Assembly: GCA_018105865.1 (NCBI GenBank) | Contig: CM030850.1 | Span: 14,531,967 to 14,595,966, forward strand | Direction of reading: 5' to 3' | Source of the DNA: Metaphire vulgaris | Lineage: Eukaryota; Annelida; Clitellata; Crassiclitellata; Megascolecidae | Length of the DNA stretch: 64,000 nucleotides | In this document: in pieces, positions 1 through 12,208 of the stretch | Layout of the letters: every line of letters starts with the position of its first letter | Position numbering within the stretch: the stretch's first letter is position 1 | Notes under the pieces: generated by a model | What the model saw: the letters and a program-made list of their open reading frames with translations, nothing else | What the model was told of the DNA's origin: nothing | Databases searched by the model: none | Program-made: the position numbers and the translations under genes

Positions 1-327
1 ACTGTGAACGAATGTGAGACATCAACAGGAGAAAGTACTGTCTAATTGCTGCGTCAAAGATATAATGTCAAACTAAAACGATGATCTTCGTGAAAACCAA
101 TGCTATGTTTTGCCCTAAACAACATAATATGTCAATCGAACCGAGATATTTTGAACCAATTTGAACACAAACAGCCTGCATTTGCTGACACAGACACTAA
201 ATTTATGCCAAAAAGAGATTACAAATCTGTGAGCATAAACTACTGCGTATGTCAAGTACCGGGTACTGATATACTAGTACTGTATATGATCGATACCAGA
301 CCTGACCCGACCTGACCCAAGCACAAC

Positions 328-480
328 CATGGGGGCGGAAGATGGCAGAGTGGGTTACGTGCTGGAGCGTCAGGCTGACGGAGCGGGTTCAAGCTCCGTT
401 AGTGCTCCTAGTGGCTTTCACACAGGAGGCAATGCTTTCTAAGCCACTTTAAATCATGCTAAGTTAAGTTAAGTTAATGC
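328..480 (+). repeat. tRNA-headed SINE with LINE-like tail
   Basis: A pol III B-box (GGTTCAAGCTCC) follows an A-box-like segment, then a tail with TTTCACACAGG and CCACTTTAAA, closing in a TAAGT tandem. The tail resembles the end of the LINE fragment near 62790-62825. The first 300 bp of the window show nothing recognisable. Confidence 0.5.
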
Positions 481-559
481 AGTGGTCGGGGTTCAAGGCT
501 TCAAGCTACATTTTGGTGGTGGTGATCTACAGGATATCGAAAAAATAAAAAAATAACTA

Positions 560-571
560 AAACGTCGCCTG

Positions 572-626
<55 letters not shown>

Positions 627-995
627 GATTGTTTTGATCCGCCAAATGCTTGCAGTAGATCAACAAAATCTGTATTTAGAACACTTCCTGGAAATGGACA
701 GCGCATAATTCGGAATAATTCGCATCCTCACGACGCTACCACATAGGCTATGGCTATCCACAGCGCATCCATTTTAACAGAACGACGCCATAAGTAAGTG
801 CTTAGAATGCAGAAAAATATAAGTCCACGTTGGTCAGAATATGATCGTTCCGAGAAAAACGACCTATCTAGTATCTGTTTCGATACAAAAAACACAAGCT
901 ATAAACATGACATCAACGTATAATTACCAACAGCATATTTACAACTTCTCTGGAGGCTTCAACTAATACCATTGGAACTGGAGCCACCGCTGCAT

Positions 996-1051
<56 letters not shown>

Positions 1052-1075
1052 TATCGTGGTTTTAATATTGTTATG
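560..1075. repeat. Two (TA)n microsatellites
   Basis: Alternating TA runs at about 572-622 and 996-1060 with unique, non-coding sequence between. No gene is seen from 480 to 1340. At 1365-1440 a short stretch (CTTCTATAGCGCC, then CAAATCTCAATC) recurs near 61262-61345, so it is an interspersed repeat. Confidence 0.7.
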
Positions 1076-1689
1076 AACTCTCTTCTGTTTTGTCGTCCGT
1101 GTTTCTATTATTGTATCAAGAGACTTGTTATGCCATCGTTGGTTTTTTAATATATGAATCTATAGATGTGCAGCAGCAGCAAACATACATCTTCCAAACT
1201 ACATTTAAGAGCAATGCCGCAACATATTGACAATTTCTGTTTCGTTGACAACAAATATTAGCCTACCACTGTCGACAGTTTTCACAACCTTGATTTACCA
1301 GTCAAGATAAACCTGTAATAACGGTTCTTATGTATCTGCAATATATCTAATCTAGTCTGATCTTAAACTTCTATAGCGCCATTTCATAATGCATGCAAGC
1401 ATCAGTCAATGACACGCCAAATCTCAATCGTGCAAGATCCTAGTCAAAATTAATGATGTCAAGAATGTCAAAATCGTTTGCATGTTAAATCCTACAAGGC
1501 CTAAAAAACTATTTCCAACACAATTACTTAATCAGTATCTGTATAATCCAGCACATCGCAAATAGAAACATTTTCGAGACGATCTATGAAAACCCCATCA
1601 GTGAAGGTCAGTGGCTGCATAACTCCGCTATATCCGAATGGCAAGTCCTGTTGACAAAAGAGGAGCCGGACACCCATCGTCTTTTGATG

Positions 1690-2026
1690 ATCTTACGTAA
1701 AAGTAAAGGTGGTCCCGTACTCGAACGAGCGTAGGGTTTGCGGCGCTGATCTCCGGATACTAGGCAAGCAGCGACGCAGATGGCTTACGCCGCCATTAAT
1801 CTAGAGCATAGGTTGCCGTTACTTTCTCTAGACCTGCGTTTTACCATCGCAACTTAGCGCTGCCACCAATTTATCGACGCCTAAACGATGAACGGCTTGG
1901 TTGGCCGACGGCGTCACGATTAGATCCCGGGATGGTCACCCATCCAAGTCCTAACCGCGCTCGACGTTGCTTAACTTCGGTGTTCCGACGAGAACCGGTC
2001 GCACACGACGTACAGCCGTCGTAGAC
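1690..2026 (-). repeat. 5S rRNA-headed SINE
   Basis: On the minus strand about 2026-1909 resembles 5S rRNA: GTCTACGACGGCT at the start, CCGAAGTTAAGC, and GGTTAGGACTTGGATGGG with the internal control region. It continues into a body (GGAGATCAGCGCC and neighbours) shared with copies near 21.5, 38.6, 45.9 and 61.2 kb. It is a SINE, not a 5S gene, because the 3' end runs into the body rather than a T-run. Confidence 0.7.
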
Positions 2027-2130
2027 TAACTACAGCTCCAGTCAAAATTTATGATGACCCGATAGGAGCACAGCATTACGTTAAGCATGCCTGCGACTCA
2101 CCAACGACGCGATGTTGCGGACAACCACCG

Positions 2131-2460
2131 TTGCGTTTCCTCTGGCCGTGTGCTCCAGGTGTACTGCGTCCAGCATTTGCAGACAACAATCCAGGACGTT
2201 TCTTTCAAACTGCCACAAAACAGAAAGCTTCAGGTGTTTGGTCGAGCATCATCGGTCGCATGGAGGAGAAGAGAATTCGGGACGTTGCAATGGAGGGAAC
2301 AATGGAGGGAACACGCCCTCAGGGAAGGCCCAGAAGACGACGGTTTGACGACATCATCAGAGAGTGGACGGGATTAACTCTTGGTGGAGGTGGTTTATGT
2401 GGCACATGATTGGGAAAACTGGAAAAGGGTCGTTCGACAAGATGCTGGTCCCAACGGTTC
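2131..2460 (+). mobile_element. RTE-type LINE fragment (ORF end)
   Basis: A frame reads MEGTMEGTRPQGRPRRRRFD then DIIREWTGLTL, the basic GRPRRRW-D-I-WTGL motif at the C-terminus of RTE-like reverse transcriptases. It lacks the RT core and is followed by a GCTGAT microsatellite (2478-2535). Confidence 0.7.
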
Positions 2461-2538
2461 CTGAGAGGAGTTTGAGCTACTGCTGCTGCTGCTGCTGCTG
2501 ATGATGATGATGGCGATGATGATGATATGATGATGATC

Positions 2539-2930
2539 AGGGCCGCCGAGAGGGGAGCAGGTGAGGGCAATTGCACAGAGGCCCGGCGGCCTGCAGGGGG
2601 CCCAGGCCCGATGATGATGCATTAACAATAGCCTGAACCCTAAAAAAGACTGACAAGGAAAAAGGCCATTCTCTCATCACGAGCACAGAGGCCCGGGGAA
2701 TGTCAGGGGGCCAGGGCCAATCATGTTAAGTAATCAAGTAATCTCCTTTTTAAAACGGAGCGAGAAGCAAAAAAAGGTCATCAGCACTTTTTCACACTTT
2801 TTACAGGTAACGGCGTGGATCCGGAAAATTCTGGTTTGATAAAGACCGACAAGCAAAAAAGGTCGTCAACTTTTTCACAGACTTGCCAGGTCAGGGGTTT
2901 TGCACAGGAATTCTCTTGGCGGCCCTGATG
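2539..2930. mobile_element. MITE with CAGGGCCGCC ends
   Basis: CAGGGCCGCC at about 2539 pairs with GGCGGCCCTG at about 2927. The interior has GC-rich gene-free sequence and two copies of the shared GACAAGCAAAAAAGG motif (2651 and 2848). GATGATG flanks both sides. Confidence 0.6.
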
Positions 2931-3073
2931 ATGATGTGATGATGGCAAAATAGGGTGGCCAAGAACGAATTCATTATACGGACGCGACAGGGGCGTAGCC
3001 AGGAATTTGATTTGTTCTACAGCAGTTCACAAGCATTCAGATAATACTTTGATAATTTGTCAAGCCTCCCTAC

Positions 3074-3192
3074 CTGAGCGAATGCCCAAGGTATGGCGAC
3101 GATTTGCTTATAGTTTCCGACAAGCAGCTTGCCAAAGTCACTCACGATGTATGCGTCTCGAACTTTGTCATCTTTCACGTAAACTTGATCGT
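3074..3192 (-). CDS. Transglutaminase exon 5
   Basis: Acceptor TTTTCAG, donor CAG|GTAGGG, phase 0 at the exit. It encodes DDQVYVKDDKVRDAYIVSD... and ends IPWAFAQ. This is the family's DxVYxxDExxRxEYVLxDxG segment that follows FNPW and leads to the PWxFxQF motif. Confidence 0.92.
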
Positions 3193-6100
3193 CTGAAAAC
3201 ATTTGGATATCACAGGAAATGCGGACATCACAAATGGGGGGGAATGACCGGACACCGCTCCGGACACTCATTCCGGCGTCGGATATATAGTGTGGTATTC
3301 GGCAATATCCGGATTCGGCGAATACTTATGTCACGAAACTACCGAATACGAATATTGATTATTTGCTTTGGTTTTCAAATTTATGTGTCGAATTATTTAA
3401 TTGTATCCAGGCCCGGCCTTACGTTCTGCGGGGCACCGGGCGAGGGGTCCTGCGGGGCCCCAGGCGAGGGTATCCGGCGCCCGGCGGGGTGTACTGTTGT
3501 ACTGTATTGCCCACTCCCGCTTGGCTTGCGCGGGGCCCTTAGAGGAGCGGAGCCCTGGGCACAGGCCCGGTTTGCCCAGGCTTATGGCCGGCCCTGATTG
3601 TAACTTTGTGGATTTCGTTTGACTCTCACTTTGAAGTCGAAATTGTGATTTTGAAATTTGTCACAACACTTCATGTTTGTGGGACGTGCGATAGTTCAAC
3701 GAGTCTTTTTTTAGTTCTGAGGAAATGGTTATCATACTTATTTATTTTCAACCCCAGGTAGTCGAAGTCTACCTGTGAATCCAAGACTCGTAGGGTCATT
3801 CTAATCCTGTCCAGTAATATTCGCGTCGCGTCCGGATCCGGCAAATGCTGACCCAAAATATCCGGATCCGATATCCGGTGGAAAATATACGTCCGGTCAT
3901 TCCCTAATCAAGGGCGTAGCCAGGAATTTGATTTTGAGGGGGTTGTTTATACCGATATAGCACCCCGTCGCTACGCCCCTGCCCCTAATCACAAAGCTTT
4001 ACAGACAAATGGAAGGGCAGCCAATAAAAGACAAAAGAGACAGCGACAAGCCAGTATAGTCGGCTAATTTGCATTGAGTGGACAGTTGAGTAGCGCAGAT
4101 TCACTGAAGTCCATTACAACGAGATTTTGTTGTGGCAGATTTACAATATTTCTAAAAGCGATCATTCAATTAGGCCTTATCCCTGTACGACCTAGCTGAT
4201 GTGTTCATCTGACAAATTAAGTTCTTAAAATAACCGCTTGGTGCACGACAGCCAATCACCATTATCGCTCCAATAACACAACAGCCGTGAACAGACTATG
4301 AATATTTATAGACCAGTGTATGTTATGACGTCGGGATGAAAACAAGATAAGAATTCTCAACACTTGTGTAACACCAGTACTAATATATGGATGTGAATCT
4401 TGGACCATAAAAAGAATTGGAGAACCAGAGAGGTTTGCTATTACACTCACTGGCCACCCCGTAATAAAAAAAAGACGTTGCCTGTGCTTACGAACCTTTG
4501 AGCCACGGGTTGAAAAGAATATAGATTGGTTCGTTATGATGATAGCGCAGAACGGTCGCTTGTTTGGCCCCGGCCGTAGCATGATCGCCGTTCGACTGGC
4601 AGTGCTTGTCCTCCTCGTCGTTCGGATCCAGTTTCTTTGTGTCGACGCTGAGCGAACACTTACCGACGATGCAATCATTCGGCGTCAGCACCTGGACGGT
4701 AACGATCGAGTCCTCGATCTTGCTGAACCCGGCACTCCAGTTGTGAGGCTTAATGCCCTTGTTTGCACTGACGGTGATCTGGCTGCCTCTGCTGATCGCA
4801 GCTCCCTGTCCTATAATAGGAACAGTATACAGTACTATTACGACCGCTTGTTAATTAATTAAGCGAGCGCAAATGGAACAGTCAGCAATATTGCATCTTA
4901 GAAAAACTGTAACATTTCCGTTTAAGCAGTCGGCAGAAACGTCTCAAATTCAGAAAACGATTAATCTAGATTTCTGCTTAATACTATAGAAACAATTATC
5001 ATAATTATGGAAAGAAAATATCTCAAATCATTGTTGATTGACTGACTGACTGACTGACTGACTGACTGAATCAAAATGGTAATTATTTCAAAGTAGGCCT
5101 ATGTCATTCCAAGATTTACCATATATATTTGTGGCCGACAATTTTCAAACAAGATGCAGTCAATGGATCAGTGTTTGTATTCAAACATTGAAAATATTCT
5201 TCCTCCTCCCTCCCCTGCCTCCCTCCCTCCCTCACTCTCTCCCTTCTTCCCTCCCTTCGCCCATCCGTCCCTCCCTCGGAGACCCTCCCTTCCTCCCTCC
5301 CTCTCTCTCCCTCCCCCATCTCTCTCTCTTTGTTTCTCATCTGTTGACTGGGGAAGTTTCTTTGTTTTCACCAAAGTTTAAAAAACAAATTAAGTCCAAT
5401 ACTTCGTTGGCGTCAATCGGTCACAAACCCAGCAATTCGATTCTGGCCAATGTGCCCAACTACAGTAGAACTTCGTTATAACGGATTCGGTATATATAGC
5501 GTACAGTGCACTATAGTTTATAAAGCGCCGCAATGAACACGGTCCCGTGTGATGCGCAACGGTATTGGATGGTACCATATTGGATATAACGAACTCAATT
5601 GTGCAGGCTCGATAAGTACTGTACGCTATAGGATAACGAAATCCTACAAAACTACATCCTATGACCAATACTGACAAACAACGGAGTCGACTACTGGCAG
5701 GGGCGTCTTTACATCTTTACTGAGTCTCTAAAAAGTCTGACGCAAAAAACCCTAATAATTAGTGCCGCCTCTGTCTCCTCTGCCCTCGCTACGCCATTGA
5801 CTGTGTAAAAATTCGGGCACAGTGCCCGGGGCCCCGCGCATCTTTTGGGGCCCCGCGCCGCGCGCAAAGTACTTTTTTAAACGTAGGATTACCTTTTCTT
5901 TTTTTGCTTGTCAACATTCAAAAACGTTGGAGATGACCTTTTTTGCTTGTCAACATTGATCTTCACGTCTAGGGCCCCGCAGGCCGCCAGGTGCCCGAAG
6001 CCCCGCACTGGTTAAAGACGGCCCTGACCACTGGAGCCGATTGTAGGACATTCTCTCCCATGGACATAATCCCCCCGGACATTATCCCCCGGGACACCCT

Positions 6101-7007
6101 TTGAAATTGAAATGACAGCCGGACATAATCCCCCCTTTGTTTACTCTATGGACTCTGACTATATAATCATTACCCACACCATAAACCAGACACTAAACAC
6201 TAACCCTAAACGATACTGACGGCAGCCATGGCATCAGATAACCGATAAGTACCTTTCAAAATATATTAAGATCTATTACTTCTATTTGCCGGGGAGGGGG
6301 TATGTCCGGTGGGATAATGTCCGAGGGGGAATAATGTCCGGGGGGGTTATGTCCAGGAGGGGAGAATGTTCATATACCACTGGAGCCACAGCCAACAATA
6401 ATTCTCCTTTAGCTTCTCACCGAATCGAAATGTCAACAGAAGCTCGTTTGTGTCTGGAGAGAACGTGTCGTTGAAGCAGAACTTGAGGAAGAACGGAAGA
6501 CCGCGTCGTACGACGAGCTTAGGCAGCGGGTCCGACTCCTGCCGGATCTTCGTCATCTCGAACATGTCCGTGTGATGAGATGCTGCGTTCAGTTCGACGT
6601 TGTATTCGATCTCAGTTGCCTTCAACGGAAGCTCACTATCATCGTCCACTGAAAAAAGACAGGATTAATACATTTTGTATGAAAAAAAATCACGTCCGCC
6701 TGAAAACGGAGCAGTCATACAGACGACAAGTACAGTAACTGCCTTCGATCTGCCAGACAGCGACCGGATGGATCATGCTTGATCATATCGCCACTTAATT
6801 CCCAATAAGGTTAGAGATTGAGACGTTGAAACTACAGGAATAACTAAAACTTTTACACGTATCAATTGATCAATCAATGTATTGATGATTGATTAATTGA
6901 ATGACTGACTGAATGACTAAATGACTGACTGACTGACCAACTGACTGACTAACTGCGTGCATGAATGACTGAATGACTGAATGACTGACTAATTGATTGA
7001 TTGATTA

Positions 7008-7040
<33 letters not shown>

Positions 7041-9385
7041 AATAGACCCACTGTTTCAGAAAATGTATTATTTAGTAAACAAGTGCATAGTTTACTTCTT
7101 TGGATCAATGCACGGACATTATTTGATTTTTAGGAAAGCAGGCTCTTAGACTCTTAAGGTAGTGCAATGCCACAAAAACATCAACACATGCACATTGCAC
7201 AAGTAGGCCTCGGGCAGGACCTGTTTTAACGTGCAGTGACACAGAAATTATTGTGCAGTGATAAAATGAAAACGTGCAGTGGTAAAATGCAATTTTCTGT
7301 GTCTTCTGCAGTGATAAAATTTCCGGACGACCTTTTTTGCTTGTTTTTTTGCGCGGATGTCCACAAATTTTCTCTGAGTTTAGTGCAATGATAACTTATT
7401 TATCTTTTAAAAAAACAGGCCCTGGCCTCCAGCATACAAATATCGCTGTGAAGATGCTGTTTGGTTAACCATAATTATTAGAGAGTATAATATGTCCCCT
7501 ACGTGGAGGGATGCAACTGTAGTCAAATATTCGGACGGCGTGATGAGACGCTTCCTTCGGGTGATGATGGTCCGGGGCGCCGACCTGGTGCACTCGTCCG
7601 ATTTTGTCGTTCAGTCGTTCGAACATGCTTTGCTTTTCCGGCAGAAACAGACCTATATATAGTGTTCAAATCAACGAAATTCAGAATCGATCATTTCTAT
7701 CGATCAAAGAAAACACAGCACAGCAGTTGGTTGCCGCCGGAGGCGTAGCCAGGAATTTTATTTGGGAGGGTAGAAATATTTTGGGTGGGTATAAATCTGA
7801 ACTATAACCCACATAAACCATATAAATACCACATATAACCACAAGTAAATCACATAAAAAACTTTAAGGTAGACTGATTTGGGGTATACATACCGATATA
7901 CCCCCCGTAGCTACGCCCCTGGTTGCCGCAATAAGAACGCCACCGCGACCAAAGCAAGCCTCTGGCCAGCTGAAGGAAATCTCACTCTCTTGGCTTAACC
8001 CTTAACCGGCCATTTATTCGGTTAAGGGGTTAATATGATGCCAGTCTTCTACAGTATAGTTTTTGCCTCTTTCGTCACATGGCCCTGTTTTGCACCACCC
8101 CCGCCCCCTGAAAAAATTTATGTGGATGCCCATGGGGCTAAGACAGGGTTGTCCAACTGGCGGCCCGCGGGCCGTATCCAGCCCGCCAGACAGTTTCGTC
8201 CGGCCCGCCACCGAGTTAGGGAAAATAACAATTATAGCTATAGGACCGGTTATTACCGTTATTTCTAAGACTAGGAGGTTACCAAACTGCTTACTTAGCC
8301 ACAAGGACACGGAACAAGAATAAATAACAATGTGTAATGCAATGTTCATCGTGTTTTTAAACCTACATTTACACTTTACACAGTTAATTACTGAGAGTCT
8401 TAGACTTATAGACTTAGTCTTAGACCAAGGTATTTATTATCTGTACTGGTAATCATGCGCGACCCGCGACGTTGGGTTTGTGGTCCAATGCGGCCCGCCA
8501 TGTGATTTAAGTTGGAGACCCCTGGAGGCTAAGAGCACCGTTTCGTACAAAAATGCGTGTCATTTGCATACAGATGAGTAAACATCAGCGATAAAAATAT
8601 TCGTGTTTTATTTATTTTTCGGTAACACAATAATACTCAATCCGCAACTCTCATTTAGATGACGTTTATTAGCTAAAATTAATAAAAATTACTTTGGTAT
8701 TCCTTCCACCCTCGTATTGCACCCACACCACGGAGATGTATGCACATTGCACAGTCATACGACATTTATATTTGCTTTATCTGATAATTCCGAAAACTCC
8801 GTTCAAACTGACAGCAGCCAGAGTGGCATACCTAAGGCATGGCAGATAAGGGGCAGATGCCCGCGATGTCCAATCAGGGTTATTTCTAGGATTGTTAATT
8901 GGGGGGAGGTGGTGTCGGTAAAATTTTGGGTCTCTGTCGAATAAGCGTGGAAAAAGTCATCCCACAAAAAGTCTGACCGGCAAAAAACCAAACCTTATCA
9001 AATCTCAAAAAAGAAAATTCTTGTCAAAAAACGTTATCAGGTCTCAAGAAAGTCTGACAAGCAAAAAAGAGATCATCACAGAAATAAAGCTGGAGGTCTT
9101 GGGGGTGTTACTTCTCGAATTGGAGGGGGTGTTCGGAAATAGGAAAATTGGGGAAGGTGTCGACCTCAAATTGGGGCTGTTAGGGGGGTGCAAAAATATC
9201 CCTGTGTCCAATGCATACTGACCGCCGATTTCGATGACGCTGGCCTCAGCAACATTGTGTGTACTGGGGACATTTCCCTCGTCCTCACACTTTTCGTCAA
9301 CTACAGTGGCAACACTGGTAACGCTGGTGTAGCTCTCCTGCTGGGAACCGCCCAGGTCTTCAACGGACGGCATCGTGAAATCCAT
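3074..9385 (-). CDS. Transglutaminase, 5' five exons (partial gene)
   Basis: Transglutaminases cross-link protein glutamine and lysine side chains using a Cys-His-Asp triad. Five exons on the minus strand join in one frame: 9385-9223, 7652-7503, 6648-6421, 4810-4496 and 3192-3074, giving 325 codons. Every junction matches in phase (1,1,1,1, then 0). Residues 1-104 form an acidic, Ser/Thr-rich extension without a signal peptide. Residues about 110-260 are the N-terminal beta-sandwich domain, with HHTD at 129-132 and LVVRRGLPF at 149-157. FNPW at 280-283 and the following segment ending PWAFAQ are hallmarks of the start of the catalytic core. The catalytic residues would be in exons left of position 3074; I did not find them, so the gene is cut by the window edge. 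The ATG at 9385 is chosen because no acceptor AG is seen just upstream and exon 1 joins exon 2 in phase. The domain is certain; exon 1 is somewhat less so. Confidence 0.88.
3409..3596. mobile_element. GC-rich MITE
   Basis: CAGGCCCGGCC at 3409 and GGCCGGCCCTG ending near 3594 form terminal inverted repeats around a CGGGG-rich core. It lies in the intron region left of transglutaminase exon 5's flank, and the interior has no coding signal. Confidence 0.5.
4352..4440 (+). mobile_element. Short LINE reverse-transcriptase fragment
   Basis: Translation gives NTCVTPVLIYGCESWTIKR, the YGCESWT motif of RTE-like reverse transcriptases. It sits in the transglutaminase intron about 55 bp from the exon 4 donor. 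It has no longer frame. Confidence 0.65.
4496..4810 (-). CDS. Transglutaminase exon 4 (N domain end, FNPW)
   Basis: Starts after CCTATTATAG and ends AAAG|GTTCGT. It encodes the rest of the N domain, with a strand reading CIVGKCSLSVDT, a hydrophilic Asp/Glu/His insert, then EPIYILFNPWLK. That last motif corresponds to the LLFNPWC motif at the start of the transglutaminase core. Confidence 0.93.
5035..5335. repeat. TGAC tetranucleotide and CT-rich tract
   Basis: GACT repeats at about 5038-5068 and a CCTCCCTCC-rich tract at 5200-5335. The opposing proline- and arginine-rich frames here are artefacts of the repeat. Confidence 0.7.
6039..6375. mobile_element. Foldback-like element with 12-bp flanking repeat
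   Basis: ACCACTGGAGCC occurs at 6027-6038 and 6376-6387. Between them the ends are inverted repeats rich in GGACATTATCCCCC blocks. It lies 46 bp from the exon 3 donor of the transglutaminase gene. Confidence 0.55.
6421..6648 (-). CDS. Transglutaminase exon 3 (N-terminal domain)
   Basis: Acceptor TTTTTTCAG and donor G|GTGAGA are both strong. The 75 codons carry the core of the transglutaminase N domain: the HHTD pair, the LVVRRGLPF strand and a TNELLLTFRFG strand. These match family positions in order. Confidence 0.92.
6885..7040. repeat. TGAC/TGAT tetranucleotide repeat
   Basis: Imperfect TGAC, TGAA and TGAT units, turning into a clean GATT run at the right. Beyond it, 7160-7425 repeats sequence found at 12683-12890 (GCAGTGATAAAATG units), so it is another dispersed element. 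Confidence 0.75.
7503..7652 (-). CDS. Transglutaminase exon 2
   Basis: Bounded by a TATATAG acceptor and a weak C|GTAGGG donor. It encodes LFLPEKQSMFERLNDKIG followed by a His-rich stretch and ends ...SCIPP. Entry and exit phases are both 1, so it joins exons 1 and 3 without a break. The internal ATG at 7626 is an alternative start if exon 1 is not used. Confidence 0.72.
7738..7921. mobile_element. hAT-like MITE, CAGGGGCGTAGC family
   Basis: Family with CAGGGGCGTAGC ends, interior GTATAAATATTTTGGG and CACATAAACCATATAAA. This copy is flanked by the perfect 8-bp duplication GTTGCCGC. It lies in transglutaminase intron 1. Confidence 0.8.
8144..8524. mobile_element. hAT-like element, CAGGG-GTC(C)AA ends
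   Basis: Ends CAGGGTTGTCCAACT and AGTTGGAGACCCCTG with GGCCCGCGGGCC inside. Related copies are at 15446-15747 and 47089-48340. GGCTAAGA flanks both sides. Confidence 0.65.
8875..9204. mobile_element. hAT-like MITE, CAGGGTTATTTCTAGG family
   Basis: Left end CAGGGTTATTTCTAGG, right end AAATATCCCTG, with perfect 8-bp duplications TGTCCAAT at 8867 and 9205. It carries the GACAAGCAAAAAA motif at 9056. It ends 17 bp from the transglutaminase exon 1 donor. Confidence 0.85.
9223..9385 (-). CDS. Transglutaminase exon 1 (start codon)
   Basis: ATG at 9385 opens a 54-codon frame starting MDFTMPSVEDLGG, acidic and Ser/Thr-rich, without recognisable domain. It ends at a G|GTCAGT donor in phase 1. That fits exon 2, which needs one leading base. 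The split codon encodes glycine. A MITE end (9204) lies 17 bp from the donor. Confidence 0.7.
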
Positions 9386-9508
9386 GTCGAAAGGATAAAA
9401 ATTATCGACCCACAGACCCCAAAAAGTTCACCAGCGCAGAATTTAGCGTGAAAGATTTTTGTCGCAAATTTAGGCCTATCCAATTGCACGGTAGAATTCT
9501 CTCGTATG

Positions 9509-9600
9509 GTTGCCGTGGAAACTGTAACAATGCGGTTGCCGTGGAAACTGTAGCAATTTGGTTGCCGTGGAAACTGTAATAGTACGGTTGTCGTGGAAAC
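9509..9600 (+). promoter_or_regulatory. Four-copy X-box-like tandem array upstream of transglutaminase
   Basis: The 14-mer GTTGCCGTGGAAAC starts at 9509, 9535, 9561 and 9587, an exact 26-bp period (the last copy reads GTTGTCGTGGAAAC). It differs at one base from the RFX-family X-box pattern GTTGCCATGGAAAC. The array is 124-215 bp upstream of the start codon on the minus strand, a promoter position. Binding is inferred; the array could also be a plain minisatellite. Confidence 0.55.
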
Positions 9601-9735
9601 GGTGACGTGTATAATTCAACTGTGATTGATTTTTTTTGGCTCAAATCGATTGTGACGAAGGCGTTTGGTTTTGTATTTTGTGGACGAAGTGTCCATCGTT
9701 GGTAACAGTGCGTTGATTACTTGGATGCATGTAGT

Positions 9736-9908
9736 TCAGTGTTTATTCTAGGCCTGTTTTGGGGGGATTCCCCCAAGTTTTAAAATCCCCTATTGTATAT
9801 GTTGGCTTGGGGATGGAAATTCCCCCTACCCCAAAGCGTGGAGAGTCAAATCTTGTCCCCCAAACATTTCAAACTCCCCCCAATGTCAAGGTGACTGGAA
9901 TAAACACT
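9736..9908. mobile_element. MITE with CAGTGTTTATTCTAG ends
   Basis: CAGTGTTTATTCTAG at the left and GGAATAAACACTG at the right, flanked by CATGTAGTT on both sides. The core is rich in TCCCCC. A related copy lies at 27966-28322. Confidence 0.7.
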
Positions 9909-10984
9909 GCATGTAGTTAGATATATTTTCGTTATCTGATAAAGTTTATTATTCTTACAATATGTAGGTTCAATGTTTCTTTACCTCAAACTGATGATGA
10001 CGGTGATGATGGTGGTGGGATATTGAATAACAACTTTCAATTTTTGTCGAATTCCGTGGTATGCTTTAAGACCCGTATCCAAGATAAACAAAACCTGGCC
10101 AGCTGCGCCAGGTAGGCGCCAGATGCCACGTGATCGTGATACCTTGAGTAGTAGGCGGGGCTTAAAATGACGGCATCTCAAGCCGAGGCAGGTAGGCATT
10201 GACGAAATAGGTCAAATGCTGCGCCACCTAGGAGCCACAAGGGGAGACATAATATTGAAACTTCGAATGCGCTTTTCTTGCTTTTACTGATGCTACATGG
10301 CGATATGGAAACCAGAATCGGATGTTTTCACACACACAAACACACACACACACACTAACACACGCACGCACTAAGCAATGTACTGGTGTTACAGTGTTAC
10401 TATGAAATGGCAAACCGACACCTCGAAAAATGTAAAGTGTAAGCAACAAATGTAACCTTTCGAGTGAATCTGTACCTGACTTCTGGCTGTCTCGGCGCAT
10501 GGACTGGAGCGACCGCCGTGCGCAGAGCCATCCTGTCTACCCGTGTTCGAGCATCGAAATCGGCAATTGAGATGGACGTTGAAGTACAGCGTTTATGACC
10601 AGAACGTGTGCATGTGTTCATTTAGGCTGAAAAACGCCCGTTCGTGTCGACGCTTCAAAGCGCCTCATAAATAGAAAATTATTCTCAGATTAATTATTTC
10701 TCTTGCACTTGCGCGCCGGACAAAGTGCATTGCGTCCATGCAATCCGGATTCAACCGTTCCCGTGAATACAGCACTGGATTCGATGCGATTTTACCGTCG
10801 ACAGCAGCGCATTTGAAAACATCTTTTCCGGTCGATTTCAAGGTTTGGACAGAGCTGATGTTTAACCATCAAAGCAATTCTAGTTTCATTATTTCTTTCT
10901 GATGAATTTTTATTTTAAGAATCAATTAATCATTCTAGCATTTCAAGTTTAAAAGCTATAAAATTCCGAGCGCCGCAGGATTAT

Positions 10985-11400
<416 letters not shown>

Positions 11401-12075
11401 ACCATAGTCAGGAAAAGTCATAAATAGCAAATTAAGAATGGTAATAGGCACTTGCGAATAGCAAATAGCAGATTAGTATTAGCAACTGAACCGCGTCTGT
11501 GGATTTATATCAGCGTCGTCATCAATTAGCAATGGCGTAACCAGGATTCCGGAATAGGGAGGAGGACATCTCGACATTTTCAGGTGAAAAAACGCTTTAC
11601 GAGAAAAAATCGTCGTCTTTGTCAATATCTTCAGCGCTTTGAGCCACTTTCATTCATCCTCACATTCCCCTACTACCTATCCACCCACCCCCGCACCAAA
11701 TTACTCAACGGTTTTGCGCATATCCCACGACCGATACCATCCCTAATAATAGGGAAGGGACAGTCGCCCGCCCAGCGGCTACGCCTATGCAGGGTTTAAT
11801 CTAGGCCGTTTCCGGAGGGGCGGAGGAATTGCCATTTCTCACTCCCAGAAATGTCAAATTCCTCCCGAAAATGTTGGCATACTACATCAACTAACAGCAG
11901 CCCTCTAGCTGACTTCTCTCCCCCCGCCCCCGGCCTTGTCAGTTCCCCCAACGGAATCCAGGAGTCTAAATTAAACACTGAGCCTATGTCAATCCCCAAT
12001 CTATCCATCTGTCGAGAGAAATATTAATAATGGAATGATTGTGGAAACGAAATTGCACATCTGCATGACAGCCGT

Positions 12076-12155
12076 TAACCCCTTAACTGGGGATCCCGAA
12101 TATATATCCGTCCATTTTACATTGAGTTACAGTTAAATACACGGCTAAGGGGTTA
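12076..12155. mobile_element. Short TTAA-ended palindromic MITE
   Basis: TTAACCCCTTAAC at the left mirrors GGCTAAGGGGTTAA at the right, around CCGTCCATTTTACATTGAG. A near-identical copy lies at 53586-53666 and a short one at 7996-8035. Confidence 0.7.
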
Positions 12156-12208
12156 ATCTGTCATCGATGACAAATTTGAAGACGAACAAAATACGCAATC
12201 GATCGTTC

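Noticed and set aside
1909..2026. 5S rRNA gene
   Set aside because: The 5S-like part is diverged and runs into a SINE body with dispersed copies instead of a terminator T-run.
10400..10621. Upstream exon of the transglutaminase gene
   Set aside because: It has a donor-like CAG|GTACAG, but no acceptor exists before the ATG of exon 1, so it cannot join.
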